Part shown: positions 26,766 to 35,154 of the stretch, one piece after another
Position numbering within the stretch: the stretch's first letter is position 1
Layout of the letters: every line of letters starts with the position of its first letter
Assembly (NCBI RefSeq): GCF_030068505.1
Contig: NZ_JAQOSO010000044.1
Coordinates: 1-35,193 of the forward strand
Source of the DNA: Roseofilum capinflatum BLCC-M114
GTDB taxonomy: Bacteria; Cyanobacteriota; Cyanobacteriia; Cyanobacteriales; Desertifilaceae
DNA length: 35,193 bases
Direction: 5' to 3'
Program-made: the position numbers and the translations under genes
The notes under the pieces: generated by a model
The model's database searches: none
Told to the model about the DNA's origin: nothing
The model's input: the letters and a program-made list of their open reading frames with translations, nothing else

Positions 26766-29442
26766 GTCGATCGAGTAAACTCTCAAAATCAAAACCATTT
26801 AATTTTTGCTTAATGAACTCGATCGTCTCCACCCGATCGGCTGGCAAATCTTGAATCAGTTCGAGAATTCTTTGATCGTCAAGGGTAATGGTCGCATAAT
26901 AGATCTCTGCTAACCAGGATTTGGGCATGGTTTGTAAAACACTCAGATCGACTGTTTCCGGATTTATAGGTTCAGAAAGGAGGCTCATGGTCAATGAATC
27001 TTCATAGGTATATTCTAGGGGTAAAAAATCAGCAATTGTAGAGAAAAGAATCGATCCTTGAAGGGGTTTATAAAGTAGGCGATCGTAACTAATTTGAGAG
27101 TTTAACTGCTCTTCATTTTCAAAGACCATAGCTGTCATGGCGATAATGGGTATGGACTCCCCTTGGCTCATGGCACGCATTTGTTCAATGGTTGGATATC
27201 CTGACTGATTAGGCATTCGCAAATCCATCAAAATCAGGTGGGGATGAAAATTCTGCCATTGGGCGATCGCCTTTTGGCCATCAGCCGCACTCTCAACTTC
27301 AAACCCCACCATCTCCAGTAACTGCACCAACCATTGACGATCGTCTAAGCGGTCTTCCACTACCAAAATACGATAAGACGGTTGATTGGGGGCTAACCCC
27401 TTCACCTGACGATACTCTTGATACCCTGCAATCTGAGGTAAATACTCTAGTTCTACGGGAATCTGAAACTTAAACACGCTCCCTTGATTCACCTGACTCG
27501 ATACGGTCAACTCACCTCCCAATAACTCCACAAACTTATGACTAATGGACAGCCCTAAACCGGTTCCCTCTTGAGACGCTAAACCTGACGACGTTTGTTG
27601 AAAGGGTTGAAACAATAACTCAAGTTCGGCAGGGGTAATTCCCGGCCCCGTATCTTCCACCTCAAACGTTAAGAGAGGAAGTTTGTCTTCTCGCTCCAAA
27701 TAGCCCACTCGTAAGATCACCTGTCCACGAGAGGTAAATTTAATCGCATTGCCAATTAAATTAATCAAAATTTGCCGTAACTTCCCCTCATCCGTTTGTA
27801 TACCTTGGGGAAACTCAGTGATTTTTTTAACTTCAAATCTGAGTTGTTTTTCCTCTGCTTTCAAATTTAACATCTGATGCAAAGTATCTAAGAAAACCTC
27901 TAGATTAATGGGCGTAGAATTGATATGGATATAACCGGCTTCTACCTTAGATAAATCTAAAATATTATTAATCAGCCCTAATAAATGTTCTCCACTGTGA
28001 TAAATCGTATTGAGCGCTCTCTGATAATCTGGGGACAAAAATTCATCTCGGAGTAGTACCTGAGTAAACCCTAAAATTCCATTCAAGGGCGTTCTTAACT
28101 CATGGCTCATATTGGCTAGAAATTGACTTTTGGCTCGATTGGCTTTTTGGGCCTGTTCTAGGGCCAAATCGCGCTCTAATTCTACATGCTTGCGTTGGGT
28201 AATATTCCGAGCAATCCAAATCACCTGATCCTCTGGCATGGGGGATAAGGTCGCCGAAAACCAAACCTTAGAGTCTTCCATCTCCAGGGCATAATCGAAG
28301 GTCAGGGTAATTTGCTGGCTTACGACCTGCTGTAACTGTTCGCAGAGGGTTTCCCGTTGCTCTCCATAGATGATTTGATTGATGGTTTCCGAAATTTGCT
28401 CGACTCCCTCTCCCAAAGCGGGAGCGGTGGGAATCATTTTGATGGTTTCTCCGGCGCGATCGAGAACTAAGACAATATCCCCCATGGCTCCAAAAACGGA
28501 GCGCATTTCCATTTCTGAGGTCTGGATTTTTTGTTCTAAGAGTTTGCGATCGCTAATATCAAAGACAATGCCAAATAAACCTTTAACTGTTCCATCCCTG
28601 CTTAAAATCGGCTGTACTCGCAGCTCACAATAGCGCAGGTGTCTCTCCTGGCGATCGCCTCTATAATCGCCACTATAGAGCGAGATTTCCCAATCTTGGG
28701 GCACACCTTCGGCGATCGCCTCTTGAATGCGCTGATGAAACTCCCGACGATACTTAGAATGAACTCGTTTAAGGATTTGAGTATAGGTTAACCGTTGGGG
28801 AGTAAGTCCCAAAATGCGATAACTCTCCTGAGAGCCTAAAATTTCCTGAGTGAGAGTGTTGTCCTGCTGACGTTGCCATTCCCAACTGCCAAAATGGGCA
28901 ATCTCCTGGAGTCCTAAGAGGAGGGAATTATCGGAGAGCAAACGCTCTGAAGACACAGAAGCGGCGATCGGCTGTTGCCAAACATAACATTCAGTCGAGG
29001 GTAGAATATAATCGGACTCTTCCCTGTATTGAGACCGCAGGCGAGTGTCAGCGAGTTGCCCTTCAATCGCACTGACAAGATCGGCCAAATTAGAAGAGCA
29101 AACCAATCTCAAACCCTGTCGGGCTAAGGATTGAACCCGATTGAGCGCTACCTCCCCTTGGGTGAACACTATCAATGGAACCGAGTAGGTTTTCGGGTCA
29201 GACTTCAGACGTTGATCGACCTGCTGCCAATAATAAGGGCAATCGGATTGAATTAAAATTAAATCGGGTAACTTCCTGGAGGCGATCGCCCATTCCTCAT
29301 CTACAAAGCTCTCAACTGCATATCCAAGCTGAATCAATTGATTTTCTAAACGCTCTGCTTTGGTGGGCTGATGGCTAATTAAAATCAGGCGGGGTTGAAC
29401 CTCTCTATTCTGGGGGTTATCAGTGCGATCGTCTCTCATCAT
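26713..29442 (-). CDS. Hybrid histidine kinase (pseudo-REC-PAS-PAS-HisKA-HATPase-REC)
   Basis: The start at the ATG 29442 (tandem with 29439) has AAGGA seven bases upstream and gives 909 residues. TTG 29487 and ATG 29481 lack such a site. Residues about 18-130 resemble a receiver that has lost its acidic pocket (SHQPT for the DD pair; ILIQSDCP where LLDIRMP is expected). Two PAS domains follow (about 175-300, with GSWEWQ and DISDRK; about 305-420, with NITQRK). HisKA has H447 ([14 protein letters not shown]); ATPase motifs are GNAIKF, VEDTGPGI and GTGLGLSIS. A good C-terminal receiver has D740 (LMDLRMPNQSG) and K792. The shared helical tail ends the protein. It is a close paralogue of the 22696 protein, sharing [17 protein letters not shown] before the receiver. 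Confidence 0.94.
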   Translation of the reverse strand: MMRDDRTDNPQNREVQPRLILISHQPTKAERLENQLIQLGYAVESFVDEEWAIASRKLPDLILIQSDCPYYWQQVDQRLKSDPKTYSVPLIVFTQGEVALNRVQSLARQGLRLVCSSNLADLVSAIEGQLADTRLRSQYREESDYILPSTECYVWQQPIAASVSSERLLSDNSLLLGLQEIAHFGSWEWQRQQDNTLTQEILGSQESYRILGLTPQRLTYTQILKRVHSKYRREFHQRIQEAIAEGVPQDWEISLYSGDYRGDRQERHLRYCELRVQPILSRDGTVKGLFGIVFDISDRKLLEQKIQTSEMEMRSVFGAMGDIVLVLDRAGETIKMIPTAPALGEGVEQISETINQIIYGEQRETLCEQLQQVVSQQITLTFDYALEMEDSKVWFSATLSPMPEDQVIWIARNITQRKHVELERDLALEQAQKANRAKSQFLANMSHELRTPLNGILGFTQVLLRDEFLSPDYQRALNTIYHSGEHLLGLINNILDLSKVEAGYIHINSTPINLEVFLDTLHQMLNLKAEEKQLRFEVKKITEFPQGIQTDEGKLRQILINLIGNAIKFTSRGQVILRVGYLEREDKLPLLTFEVEDTGPGITPAELELLFQPFQQTSSGLASQEGTGLGLSISHKFVELLGGELTVSSQVNQGSVFKFQIPVELEYLPQIAGYQEYRQVKGLAPNQPSYRILVVEDRLDDRQWLVQLLEMVGFEVESAADGQKAIAQWQNFHPHLILMDLRMPNQSGYPTIEQMRAMSQGESIPIIAMTAMVFENEEQLNSQISYDRLLYKPLQGSILFSTIADFLPLEYTYEDSLTMSLLSEPINPETVDLSVLQTMPKSWLAEIYYATITLDDQRILELIQDLPADRVETIEFIKQKLNGFDFESLLDRLTPLLPESARYSQTSEE

Positions 29443-29455
29443 GAGAATGTCCTTG
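29430..29455 (-). promoter_or_regulatory. Ribosome-binding site deciding the kinase start
   Basis: On the minus strand AAGGA (29450-29454) lies seven bases before the tandem ATGATG at 29442-29437. The two upstream in-frame candidates have no purine-rich site. This supports starting the protein at MMRDDRTDN. Confidence 0.6.
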
Positions 29456-29644
29456 GCATCAACACAGTTGTAGATGGGCATTAACAAAGCTGGGATCGTA
29501 GGCGCAGCAAGAATGTGTGAAAATTAGATTTAAACTCTGAATATCAATTTATGGGGTAATCGGTTCAGACGAGAGGCGATCGCCTCAACGATCCCCTTTG
29601 CATCCCCCCTCTTTTCAGAGCCTAACCGCGAATAACCGATAACC

Positions 29645-31654
29645 ATGAGAATTTTAGTCACCGAAGATGACCCAATTTTAGCGCCCATGCTCAAGAAAGC
29701 CTTAACGCACCAACATCATGTGGTTGACATTGCCGATGATGGACAACTGGGCTGGGAATATGCTGATGCTCTCACCTACGATCTAATTTTATTAGATATC
29801 GATCTCCCCAAACTCGATGGATTGAATCTATGTCGGCGTTTACGACAAGAGGGATACCAAGGGGCAATTATTTTATTAACTGCGAAACACCAGAGTACGG
29901 ATAAGGTTAAGGGACTCGATGCTGGAGCCGATGATTATGTCGTTAAACCCTGCACCCTAGAAGAGCTGAACGCCCGCATTCGGGCAGTCATGCGCCGTCG
30001 GCAAAGCTATGCACAATCGATTTTAATTTGGGGAGACTTATCCTTAAATCCGAAAACCTGTGAGGTCATCTATCAGAAACAACCTCTTTCTCTCTCAGCA
30101 AAGGAATATAGTTTACTAGAATTATTTTTACGCCATCCCCAAAGAATTTTTAGTAGTAGTAGTATTTTAGATTATTTATGGGCATTTCCCGATAGTCCAG
30201 GGGAAGAAACGGTGCGGGCCCATGTGAAGCGTCTGCGACGCAAGTTAAAAGGTGTGGGAGCAGAAGGACTGATTGAAACCATTTATGGCATGGGTTATCG
30301 CCTAAAAGCCTTACCCCCTAAAGATCCAGAGGAGGAAATTCCTGTCACTCCTGTGTCCCCAGAACCCGCACCGCAGAAACTAGAGACTCCAGAAGCTGAA
30401 ACTCAGGCGGCGATCGCCGAATTATGGGACTCATTTAAGGGGCCGATCCTAGAGCGGTTAGCCCTGCTAGAGGATGCGATCGCTGGCTTAGAACAGGGGC
30501 AACTCTCAGAACAGATGCGTGAGGATGCAAGAAGCGCAGCCCACAAATTAGTGGGATCTTTGGGGATGTTTGGCTATCCCCAAGGCTCAGAACTGGCTCG
30601 CTCAATGGAAATGATGTTCCTATCCGAGGACTATAGCCATCAGGGGAGCGAGTTGCGATCGCATCTGGCACAACTGCAAGCCCTGATCGTATCTCCTGAG
30701 CAAGAAACCCCTGTACCACCACAACAGCAGGAAGGCAGATCTGGCGATCTCCCCGATCGCCAGGACTCGGATCTTCCCGCTCCCTTAGTTGTCCTTGCTG
30801 TAGACGATGACCCCTTAATTCACAAACGCCTCACCACCTGCCTCCCTCCCTGGGGCATTGACATTACCCCTTTGGGAGACCCCAATAACTTTTGGCAAAC
30901 CCTAAAGCAAGTCCAGCCCCATCTGCTGATTTTAGATATCGATATGCCCGATATCACCGGCCTAGAGTTGTGTGAAGCCGTTCGTAACGATCCCGATTGG
31001 AATAGCTTACCCATTCTCTTTTTAACCAGCTACAACGACCCAGAAACCGTGAATCGTCTGTATTCTCTGGGGGCAGATGATTATGTGAATAAAACCGCAA
31101 CCGATCCCGAATTAGTCACCCGCATCTTAAACCGTCTAGAACGATATCAACTGCTTCACTCTCGTTTAAACCTGTCTCCCCAGATCGATCCAGAGGATGA
31201 ATTAACCCAAGTGATTCGCCGCTATCCGGCTTGGAGCCAACTCGAACATCAGCTCGAAAGATGCCATCAAGATCGCCAATCCCTAGCTGTGATCCTATTG
31301 GATGTGGATCGCTTTGGGCAGATTAATCAACAGGGAGGCTATCGATTAGGCGATCGCGTCCTGCAAAATATTGCCCAAATTTTACGGGAACAAGTCCCCC
31401 CAGAAACCCTAATTACCCGATGGGGCAACGATCAATTTTTATTAGCCGTTCCCGGAATCAATCCCCGACAAACCGAGCGATTAATCCAGCAAATCCTCAC
31501 CCAAGTGGATCAGATCGATATCAGGAGTTTAAGACCGATTAAAATTACCCTCAGTAGCGGCTCTGCCCAATTTCCAGATCACGGTCAAGAATTAGAGCAA
31601 CTCTGTCAGAAAGCAGAACGAGCCATGAATTTAGCCCGAAAAAACGGGGGCTAG
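29645..31654 (+). CDS. Multidomain response regulator (REC-wHTH-HPt-REC-degenerate GGDEF)
   Basis: 669 residues. REC1 (1-118) has D51 (LLDIDLPKLDG), T79 and K101. An OmpR/PhoB winged helix (about 125-222) shows LSAKEYSLLELFLRHPQRI and VRAHVKRLRRKL...IYGMGYRL. A P/E-rich linker leads to an HPt domain (about 255-348) with H300 in AAHKLVGSLGMFG. REC2 (about 381-500) has D387/D388, D431 (LDIDMPDITG) and K483. A GGDEF-fold domain (about 545-665) keeps LLDVDRFGQIN and GYRLGDRVLQ but reads GNDQF (594-598) for the GGDEF signature, so cyclase activity is doubtful. DNA binding, HPt and receivers in one chain could receive phosphate from the neighbouring hybrid kinases and regulate genes directly. It is divergent from the 29442 kinase across 202 nt. 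Confidence 0.93.
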   Translation: MRILVTEDDPILAPMLKKALTHQHHVVDIADDGQLGWEYADALTYDLILLDIDLPKLDGLNLCRRLRQEGYQGAIILLTAKHQSTDKVKGLDAGADDYVVKPCTLEELNARIRAVMRRRQSYAQSILIWGDLSLNPKTCEVIYQKQPLSLSAKEYSLLELFLRHPQRIFSSSSILDYLWAFPDSPGEETVRAHVKRLRRKLKGVGAEGLIETIYGMGYRLKALPPKDPEEEIPVTPVSPEPAPQKLETPEAETQAAIAELWDSFKGPILERLALLEDAIAGLEQGQLSEQMREDARSAAHKLVGSLGMFGYPQGSELARSMEMMFLSEDYSHQGSELRSHLAQLQALIVSPEQETPVPPQQQEGRSGDLPDRQDSDLPAPLVVLAVDDDPLIHKRLTTCLPPWGIDITPLGDPNNFWQTLKQVQPHLLILDIDMPDITGLELCEAVRNDPDWNSLPILFLTSYNDPETVNRLYSLGADDYVNKTATDPELVTRILNRLERYQLLHSRLNLSPQIDPEDELTQVIRRYPAWSQLEHQLERCHQDRQSLAVILLDVDRFGQINQQGGYRLGDRVLQNIAQILREQVPPETLITRWGNDQFLLAVPGINPRQTERLIQQILTQVDQIDIRSLRPIKITLSSGSAQFPDHGQELEQLCQKAERAMNLARKNGG

Positions 31655-31665
31655 AGGCCCTAGTG

Positions 31666-31823
31666 ATATTATGTCCGGCTAAACAGTTGTCATTGCGACC
31701 GGAGGGAAGCAATCGCCAAATCTCCCGATATTGCTGAGATTGCTTCATTCCACTTTCGGCTGTCGCCGACATGCACGTTCCATTCGCAATGACATATTGT
31801 AGCTGATTATTCGGACTTGATAT
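31666..31823. repeat. MITE-like palindromic element, copy 2
   Basis: The element is about 158 bp, with the same order of motifs as 3457-3619: ATATTATGTCCGGCTAAA (31666-31683) at the left and TTATTCGGACTTGATAT (31807-31823) at the right. The inner block GTCATTGCGACCGGAGGGAA pairs with CATTCGCAATGAC, and GATTGCTTCATTCCACTT is central. It starts 12 bases after the response-regulator stop. The middle segments of the two copies differ, as expected of old MITE copies. Confidence 0.75.
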
Positions 31824-31853
31824 GAGTAATGAGTAAGCATCTAAGCCATACAA

Positions 31854-31911
31854 GCTTTTGCCTTTTGCCTTTTGCCTCTTGCCTAGCGCGAAGCACTGTA
31901 ATTGTTAATTG
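31854..31911. repeat. CCTTTTG heptamers, palindromic core and TTAATTG heptamers
   Basis: Four heptamers (GCTTTTG, CCTTTTG, CCTTTTG, CCTCTTG; 31854-31881) are followed by TAGCGCGAAGCACTG, a decayed form of the CAGCGCAAAGCGCTG core. Two TAATTGT/TAATTG units (31899-31911) follow. The stop codon of the next gene (minus strand) begins four bases later at 31915. Confidence 0.7.
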
Positions 31912-31914
31912 ATA

Positions 31915-32289
31915 TTAAACTTTCTGGTGTGAGGTTTCCAGTAGCTCCTCAACAGCAGTACCCCTCTGCAATTCTTCCCATTGACCATCAATCGGTTGAT
32001 ACTGGCAGTAACAGATCACAATTCGTTCATCCGTATCAAAGCTGGCAAATTGGCAAACCTGTACCACCTTCCATTCACCCTCACGTCCGTGAGTTACACC
32101 ATTACCCGGATCGCTGACATTCATATACTCTCTAACGCGATCGCCCACTTTGGGAATTTCTACACTGCTGGAATAATGCCACTCTTCAGCCAGAATACTG
32201 GTTAAACTTCCTGATGGTAAAAGTTGCCGCTCTTCCCATCCCAAAGCATCTGCATCACTACTCTTGTAGATAATCCAAGTTTGTCTCAT
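31915..32289 (-). CDS. Hypothetical protein
   Basis: The ATG at 32289 has GAGGA eight bases upstream and gives 124 residues starting MRQTWIIYKSS. ATGs at 32298 and 32322 are less well placed. I do not recognise the family. The protein is mostly beta-strand by pattern, acidic and soluble: GWEERQLLPSGSLTSILAEE, a VEIPKVGDRVREY segment, then WKVVQVCQFASFDTDERIVICYCQY and a charged tail. The PKVGDRVREY and EWKVVQVCQF strands resemble small beta-barrel modules of unknown function. It is isolated between repeats and the divergent SH3b gene. Its stop lies against a heptamer repeat. Good codon structure and the ribosome-binding site argue that it is real. Confidence 0.7.
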   Translation of the reverse strand: MRQTWIIYKSSDADALGWEERQLLPSGSLTSILAEEWHYSSSVEIPKVGDRVREYMNVSDPGNGVTHGREGEWKVVQVCQFASFDTDERIVICYCQYQPIDGQWEELQRGTAVEELLETSHQKV

Positions 32290-32381
32290 ATCGTTCATCC
32301 TCGAAACTGGTTTGCTTTCCATAAAAAACGCAATCTACTTTAAAGTTATGACAAGAGGAACCGATCGCCTTTAAGGAGAAG

Positions 32382-33194
32382 ATGAATAACCTTTACAGCC
32401 TATTGTTCATGACTCTAGTAACGGCAACTCTAGGAGGAGCCAGCTTTGCCCTATTTTGGCACAGTCGCCCGGTTGTCAATGCTTCCCCAGTGTCTCGACC
32501 TTCTCCAACTCCTGCTTCCCTTTCCCCTACTGCATCGATGGAGATCCCTTCAGAAATCCGTCCATTAAACCTGTTGGACACAGATGAGGTAGAACCGGGA
32601 AGCGAATTCGATCGCTTTCGTCGGGACTTTCGTCATGCAGTCGCGAACCGAGATCGAGTGTTTATCATGGACTTGCTGCCAGAAGAGAGTCCATTATGGG
32701 AGAAAATGGGAGAGGTCAGGCTGTGGGAAGAGTTGGAAAAGGCGATCGCTCTCGGATGTATTATCGAAGAGAATTCTACCGATACTAACATCGATCCCTT
32801 TACCTCCCTGTGGACTTGTCCCCCCGTCCAATCTGAACTGCTGCAAGCCTATCCCCCCTCGGCCGACTCGCCCCAACCTAGACTAAACTGGGAAAAGAAT
32901 CAGGTCGTTGTCGTCGGATCGGGGGTGAATGTGCGATCTGGGCCCGATATCGACAGCGAAGCTATTTCTGTTGCCTCTAACGAAGTCTTAACCCGTAATT
33001 CTTCCCTATCAGAGACAACCCCCGACACCCTTGCCAGTCCCCTAGATGGATGGACTGCCATCTGGTTACCCAGTGGAGAAGCTGGTTATATTTATAATCG
33101 TTATATCTATTCTCCCCTAGACCCCCAAATCCAATTTGGCCAAGTGCAAGGAGAATGGAAGCTCTTCTATTTTCCTACACCTCCTAACCCTTAA
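32382..33194 (+). CDS. Membrane-anchored or secreted SH3b-domain protein
   Basis: 270 residues. The N-terminal hydrophobic stretch (LYSLLFMTLVTATLGGASFALFW, about 4-26, broken by Thr/Gly) is a signal anchor. A P/S/T-rich linker follows (about 33-60). Residues about 70-160 are helical and unassigned, with FRRDFRHAVANRD and the pair C137 and C156 around a loop. Residues about 178-250 are a bacterial SH3 domain: VVVVGSGVNVRSGPDIDS, then VLTRNSS, GWTAIWLPSGEAGYIYNRY. SH3b domains usually bind peptidoglycan or are found in envelope proteins. It ends 15 nt before ftsH, whose ribosome-binding site lies in the gap, so the two are probably one transcript. That hints at a link to membrane protein quality control, which is inference. 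Confidence 0.88.
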   Translation: MNNLYSLLFMTLVTATLGGASFALFWHSRPVVNASPVSRPSPTPASLSPTASMEIPSEIRPLNLLDTDEVEPGSEFDRFRRDFRHAVANRDRVFIMDLLPEESPLWEKMGEVRLWEELEKAIALGCIIEENSTDTNIDPFTSLWTCPPVQSELLQAYPPSADSPQPRLNWEKNQVVVVGSGVNVRSGPDIDSEAISVASNEVLTRNSSLSETTPDTLASPLDGWTAIWLPSGEAGYIYNRYIYSPLDPQIQFGQVQGEWKLFYFPTPPNP

Positions 33195-33209
33195 CTGGAG
33201 TAATGAGTA

Positions 33210-35075
33210 ATGAGTATTAAGAAAAAACCCAAATTACCTCGACCGCAACAAATCGGTTGGATTTTAGTGGGGGTCTCTGGGGTGATTTTGGCCGTTAACT
33301 ATATTCTCCCTCAATTTCTACGGCCAAAACTGCCTACGGTTCCCTACAGTGAATTTTTGTCCCAAGTCAAGAATAATCAGATTTCTGGTGTGCAAATTGG
33401 ATCGAAAGAAATTCGCTATCGCCTGAAGTCGGAAAATGGTGCAGAAGAACTCGGCCCCTTACTCTCAACCACTCCCGTCTTTGACCCGGAATTAGTTAAT
33501 CGCTTGGAAGCCAATGGGGTTCTGTTTCAAGCGGCTCCACCGCCAACGAATACCTGGTTTGCTGTGCTTTTGAATTGGGTAATTCCGCCGATTATTTTGG
33601 TCGTCGCGTTTCAGTTTTTCCTCAATCGGGGCAATTCCCAATCTCTGGCCATTAGTAAGAGTAAAGCCAAGATTTATGTGGAAGGAGAAGCGGGAAAAAT
33701 CACGTTTGCGGATGTGGCTGGAGTCGAAGAAGCGAAAGTTGAATTAGCGGAAATTGTGGAGTTTCTCAAAAGTCCCGATCGCTTCAAGACCATTGGCGCG
33801 AGAATTCCTAAAGGGGTATTATTAGTCGGCCCTCCAGGAACCGGAAAAACGCTTTTAGCCAAAGCTGTCGCCGGAGAAGCCAAAGTTTCCTTTTTTAGCA
33901 TCTCGGCTTCGGAGTTTGTGGAGCTGTTTGTGGGCACGGGAGCCGCACGGGTGAGGGATTTGTTTGAACAGGCGAAAAAGAAAGCCCCCTGTATTATCTT
34001 CATCGATGAATTGGATGCGATCGGTAAATCCCGCAGTAGTGGCGCGGGGCAAAGTGGCTCGAATGATGAACGGGAGCAAACCCTAAACCAGCTTTTGACG
34101 GAAATGGACGGGTTTGGGGTCGGGGATGCCACGGTGATTGTTTTGGCGGCAACCAACCGCCCGGAAGCCCTGGATGCTGCCCTGTTGCGCCCCGGACGCT
34201 TCGATCGCCAAGTGCTGGTAGACCGACCGGATTTAGCGGGACGGTTGACAATTTTAGAAATTTATGCTAAGAAAGTCAAGCTCGGAGAAGATGTTGATTT
34301 GAAGGCGATCGCCACCCAAACCCCCGGATTTGCCGGCGCAGATCTAGCCAACCTGGTGAATGAAGCTGCACTACTCGCTGCTCGGAACCACAGGGAAACC
34401 GTATCCCAAGCCGATTTTAAGGAGGCGATCGAGCGCGTCATTGCCGGACTAGAGAAAAAGAGCCGCGTATTGAGCGATCGCGAGAAAAAACGAGTCGCCT
34501 ACCATGAAGTCGGCCATGCTTTGGTCGGAGCCTTAATGCCCGGAGGCAGCAAAGTCGCCAAAATCTCCATCGTTCCCCGTGGCTTATCCGCCCTCGGCTA
34601 CACCCTCAAACTGCCCACCGAAGACCGCTTCCTGATGGAAGAATGGGAACTGCGCGACCAAATAGCCATGTTACTCGGCGGACGAGCAGCCGAAGAACTC
34701 ATTTTCAACACCATATCCACCGGAGCCTCCGACGATCTACAACGAGCCACCAACCTCGCCGAACAAATGGTCACCACCTACGGCATGAGCAAAGTATTAG
34801 GCCCCCTAGCCTATCAAAAACTCTCCTCTGGTAACTTCCTCGGCAATGGCAGTGGAAATACTCGCCGCATGATGAGCGACGACACCGCCCAAACCATCGA
34901 TCGCGAAGTCAAAGAAATCGTCGAACAAGGATACGAAAAAGCCTTTAGCATTTTGTCCCACAATCAAGACCTGATGGAAAAAATGACCCAAGAACTCTTA
35001 CAAACCGAAGTCTTAGAAGGGGAGCAACTGCAAATTTGGCTCGATCAGGTCAGTCCCGTTTCTTCGCGATCGTAG
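33210..35075 (+). CDS. ftsH: ATP-dependent zinc metalloprotease FtsH
   Basis: FtsH is a hexameric membrane AAA+ protease. In cyanobacteria, paralogues serve photosystem II repair, iron acclimation or essential functions. 621 residues. TM1 spans about 15-33 and TM2 about 116-138, with the small lumenal domain between. The AAA+ module has Walker A GPPGTGKT (207-214), pore-loop FVGTGAAR (240-247), Walker B IIFIDE (262-267), the second region of homology with R330 and R333 (PGRFDRQV) and sensor ATNRPEALD. The zinc site is HEVGH (432-436), with the third ligand in the GASDDLQRAT segment. The ribosome-binding site GGAG is nine bases before the ATG at 33210. I cannot assign which cyanobacterial FtsH paralogue it is. 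The stop codon touches a 52-bp dispersed repeat. Confidence 0.97.
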   Translation: MSIKKKPKLPRPQQIGWILVGVSGVILAVNYILPQFLRPKLPTVPYSEFLSQVKNNQISGVQIGSKEIRYRLKSENGAEELGPLLSTTPVFDPELVNRLEANGVLFQAAPPPTNTWFAVLLNWVIPPIILVVAFQFFLNRGNSQSLAISKSKAKIYVEGEAGKITFADVAGVEEAKVELAEIVEFLKSPDRFKTIGARIPKGVLLVGPPGTGKTLLAKAVAGEAKVSFFSISASEFVELFVGTGAARVRDLFEQAKKKAPCIIFIDELDAIGKSRSSGAGQSGSNDEREQTLNQLLTEMDGFGVGDATVIVLAATNRPEALDAALLRPGRFDRQVLVDRPDLAGRLTILEIYAKKVKLGEDVDLKAIATQTPGFAGADLANLVNEAALLAARNHRETVSQADFKEAIERVIAGLEKKSRVLSDREKKRVAYHEVGHALVGALMPGGSKVAKISIVPRGLSALGYTLKLPTEDRFLMEEWELRDQIAMLLGGRAAEELIFNTISTGASDDLQRATNLAEQMVTTYGMSKVLGPLAYQKLSSGNFLGNGSGNTRRMMSDDTAQTIDREVKEIVEQGYEKAFSILSHNQDLMEKMTQELLQTEVLEGEQLQIWLDQVSPVSSRS

Positions 35076-35154
35076 ATATAGCGCTTTCCGCTTCGCGGAC
35101 ATGAACGCGCTAGGGAATAGGGAATAGGGAATAGGGAATAGGGAATAGGGAATA
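35075..35154 (+). repeat. Dispersed palindromic repeat with GGGAATA heptamers, copy 2
   Basis: Bases 35075-35126 are the exact inverse of 1-52. The nested palindrome AGCGCTTTCCGC-TTC-GCGGAcatgaaCGCGCT is followed by six GGGAATA heptamers (35113-35154). It begins on the last base of the ftsH stop codon. The remaining bases to 35193 hold nothing I can identify. Confidence 0.85.

Noticed and set aside
31427-31641. Active diguanylate cyclase
   Set aside because: The GGDEF signature reads GNDQF, so I keep only a GGDEF-like fold and do not claim catalysis.
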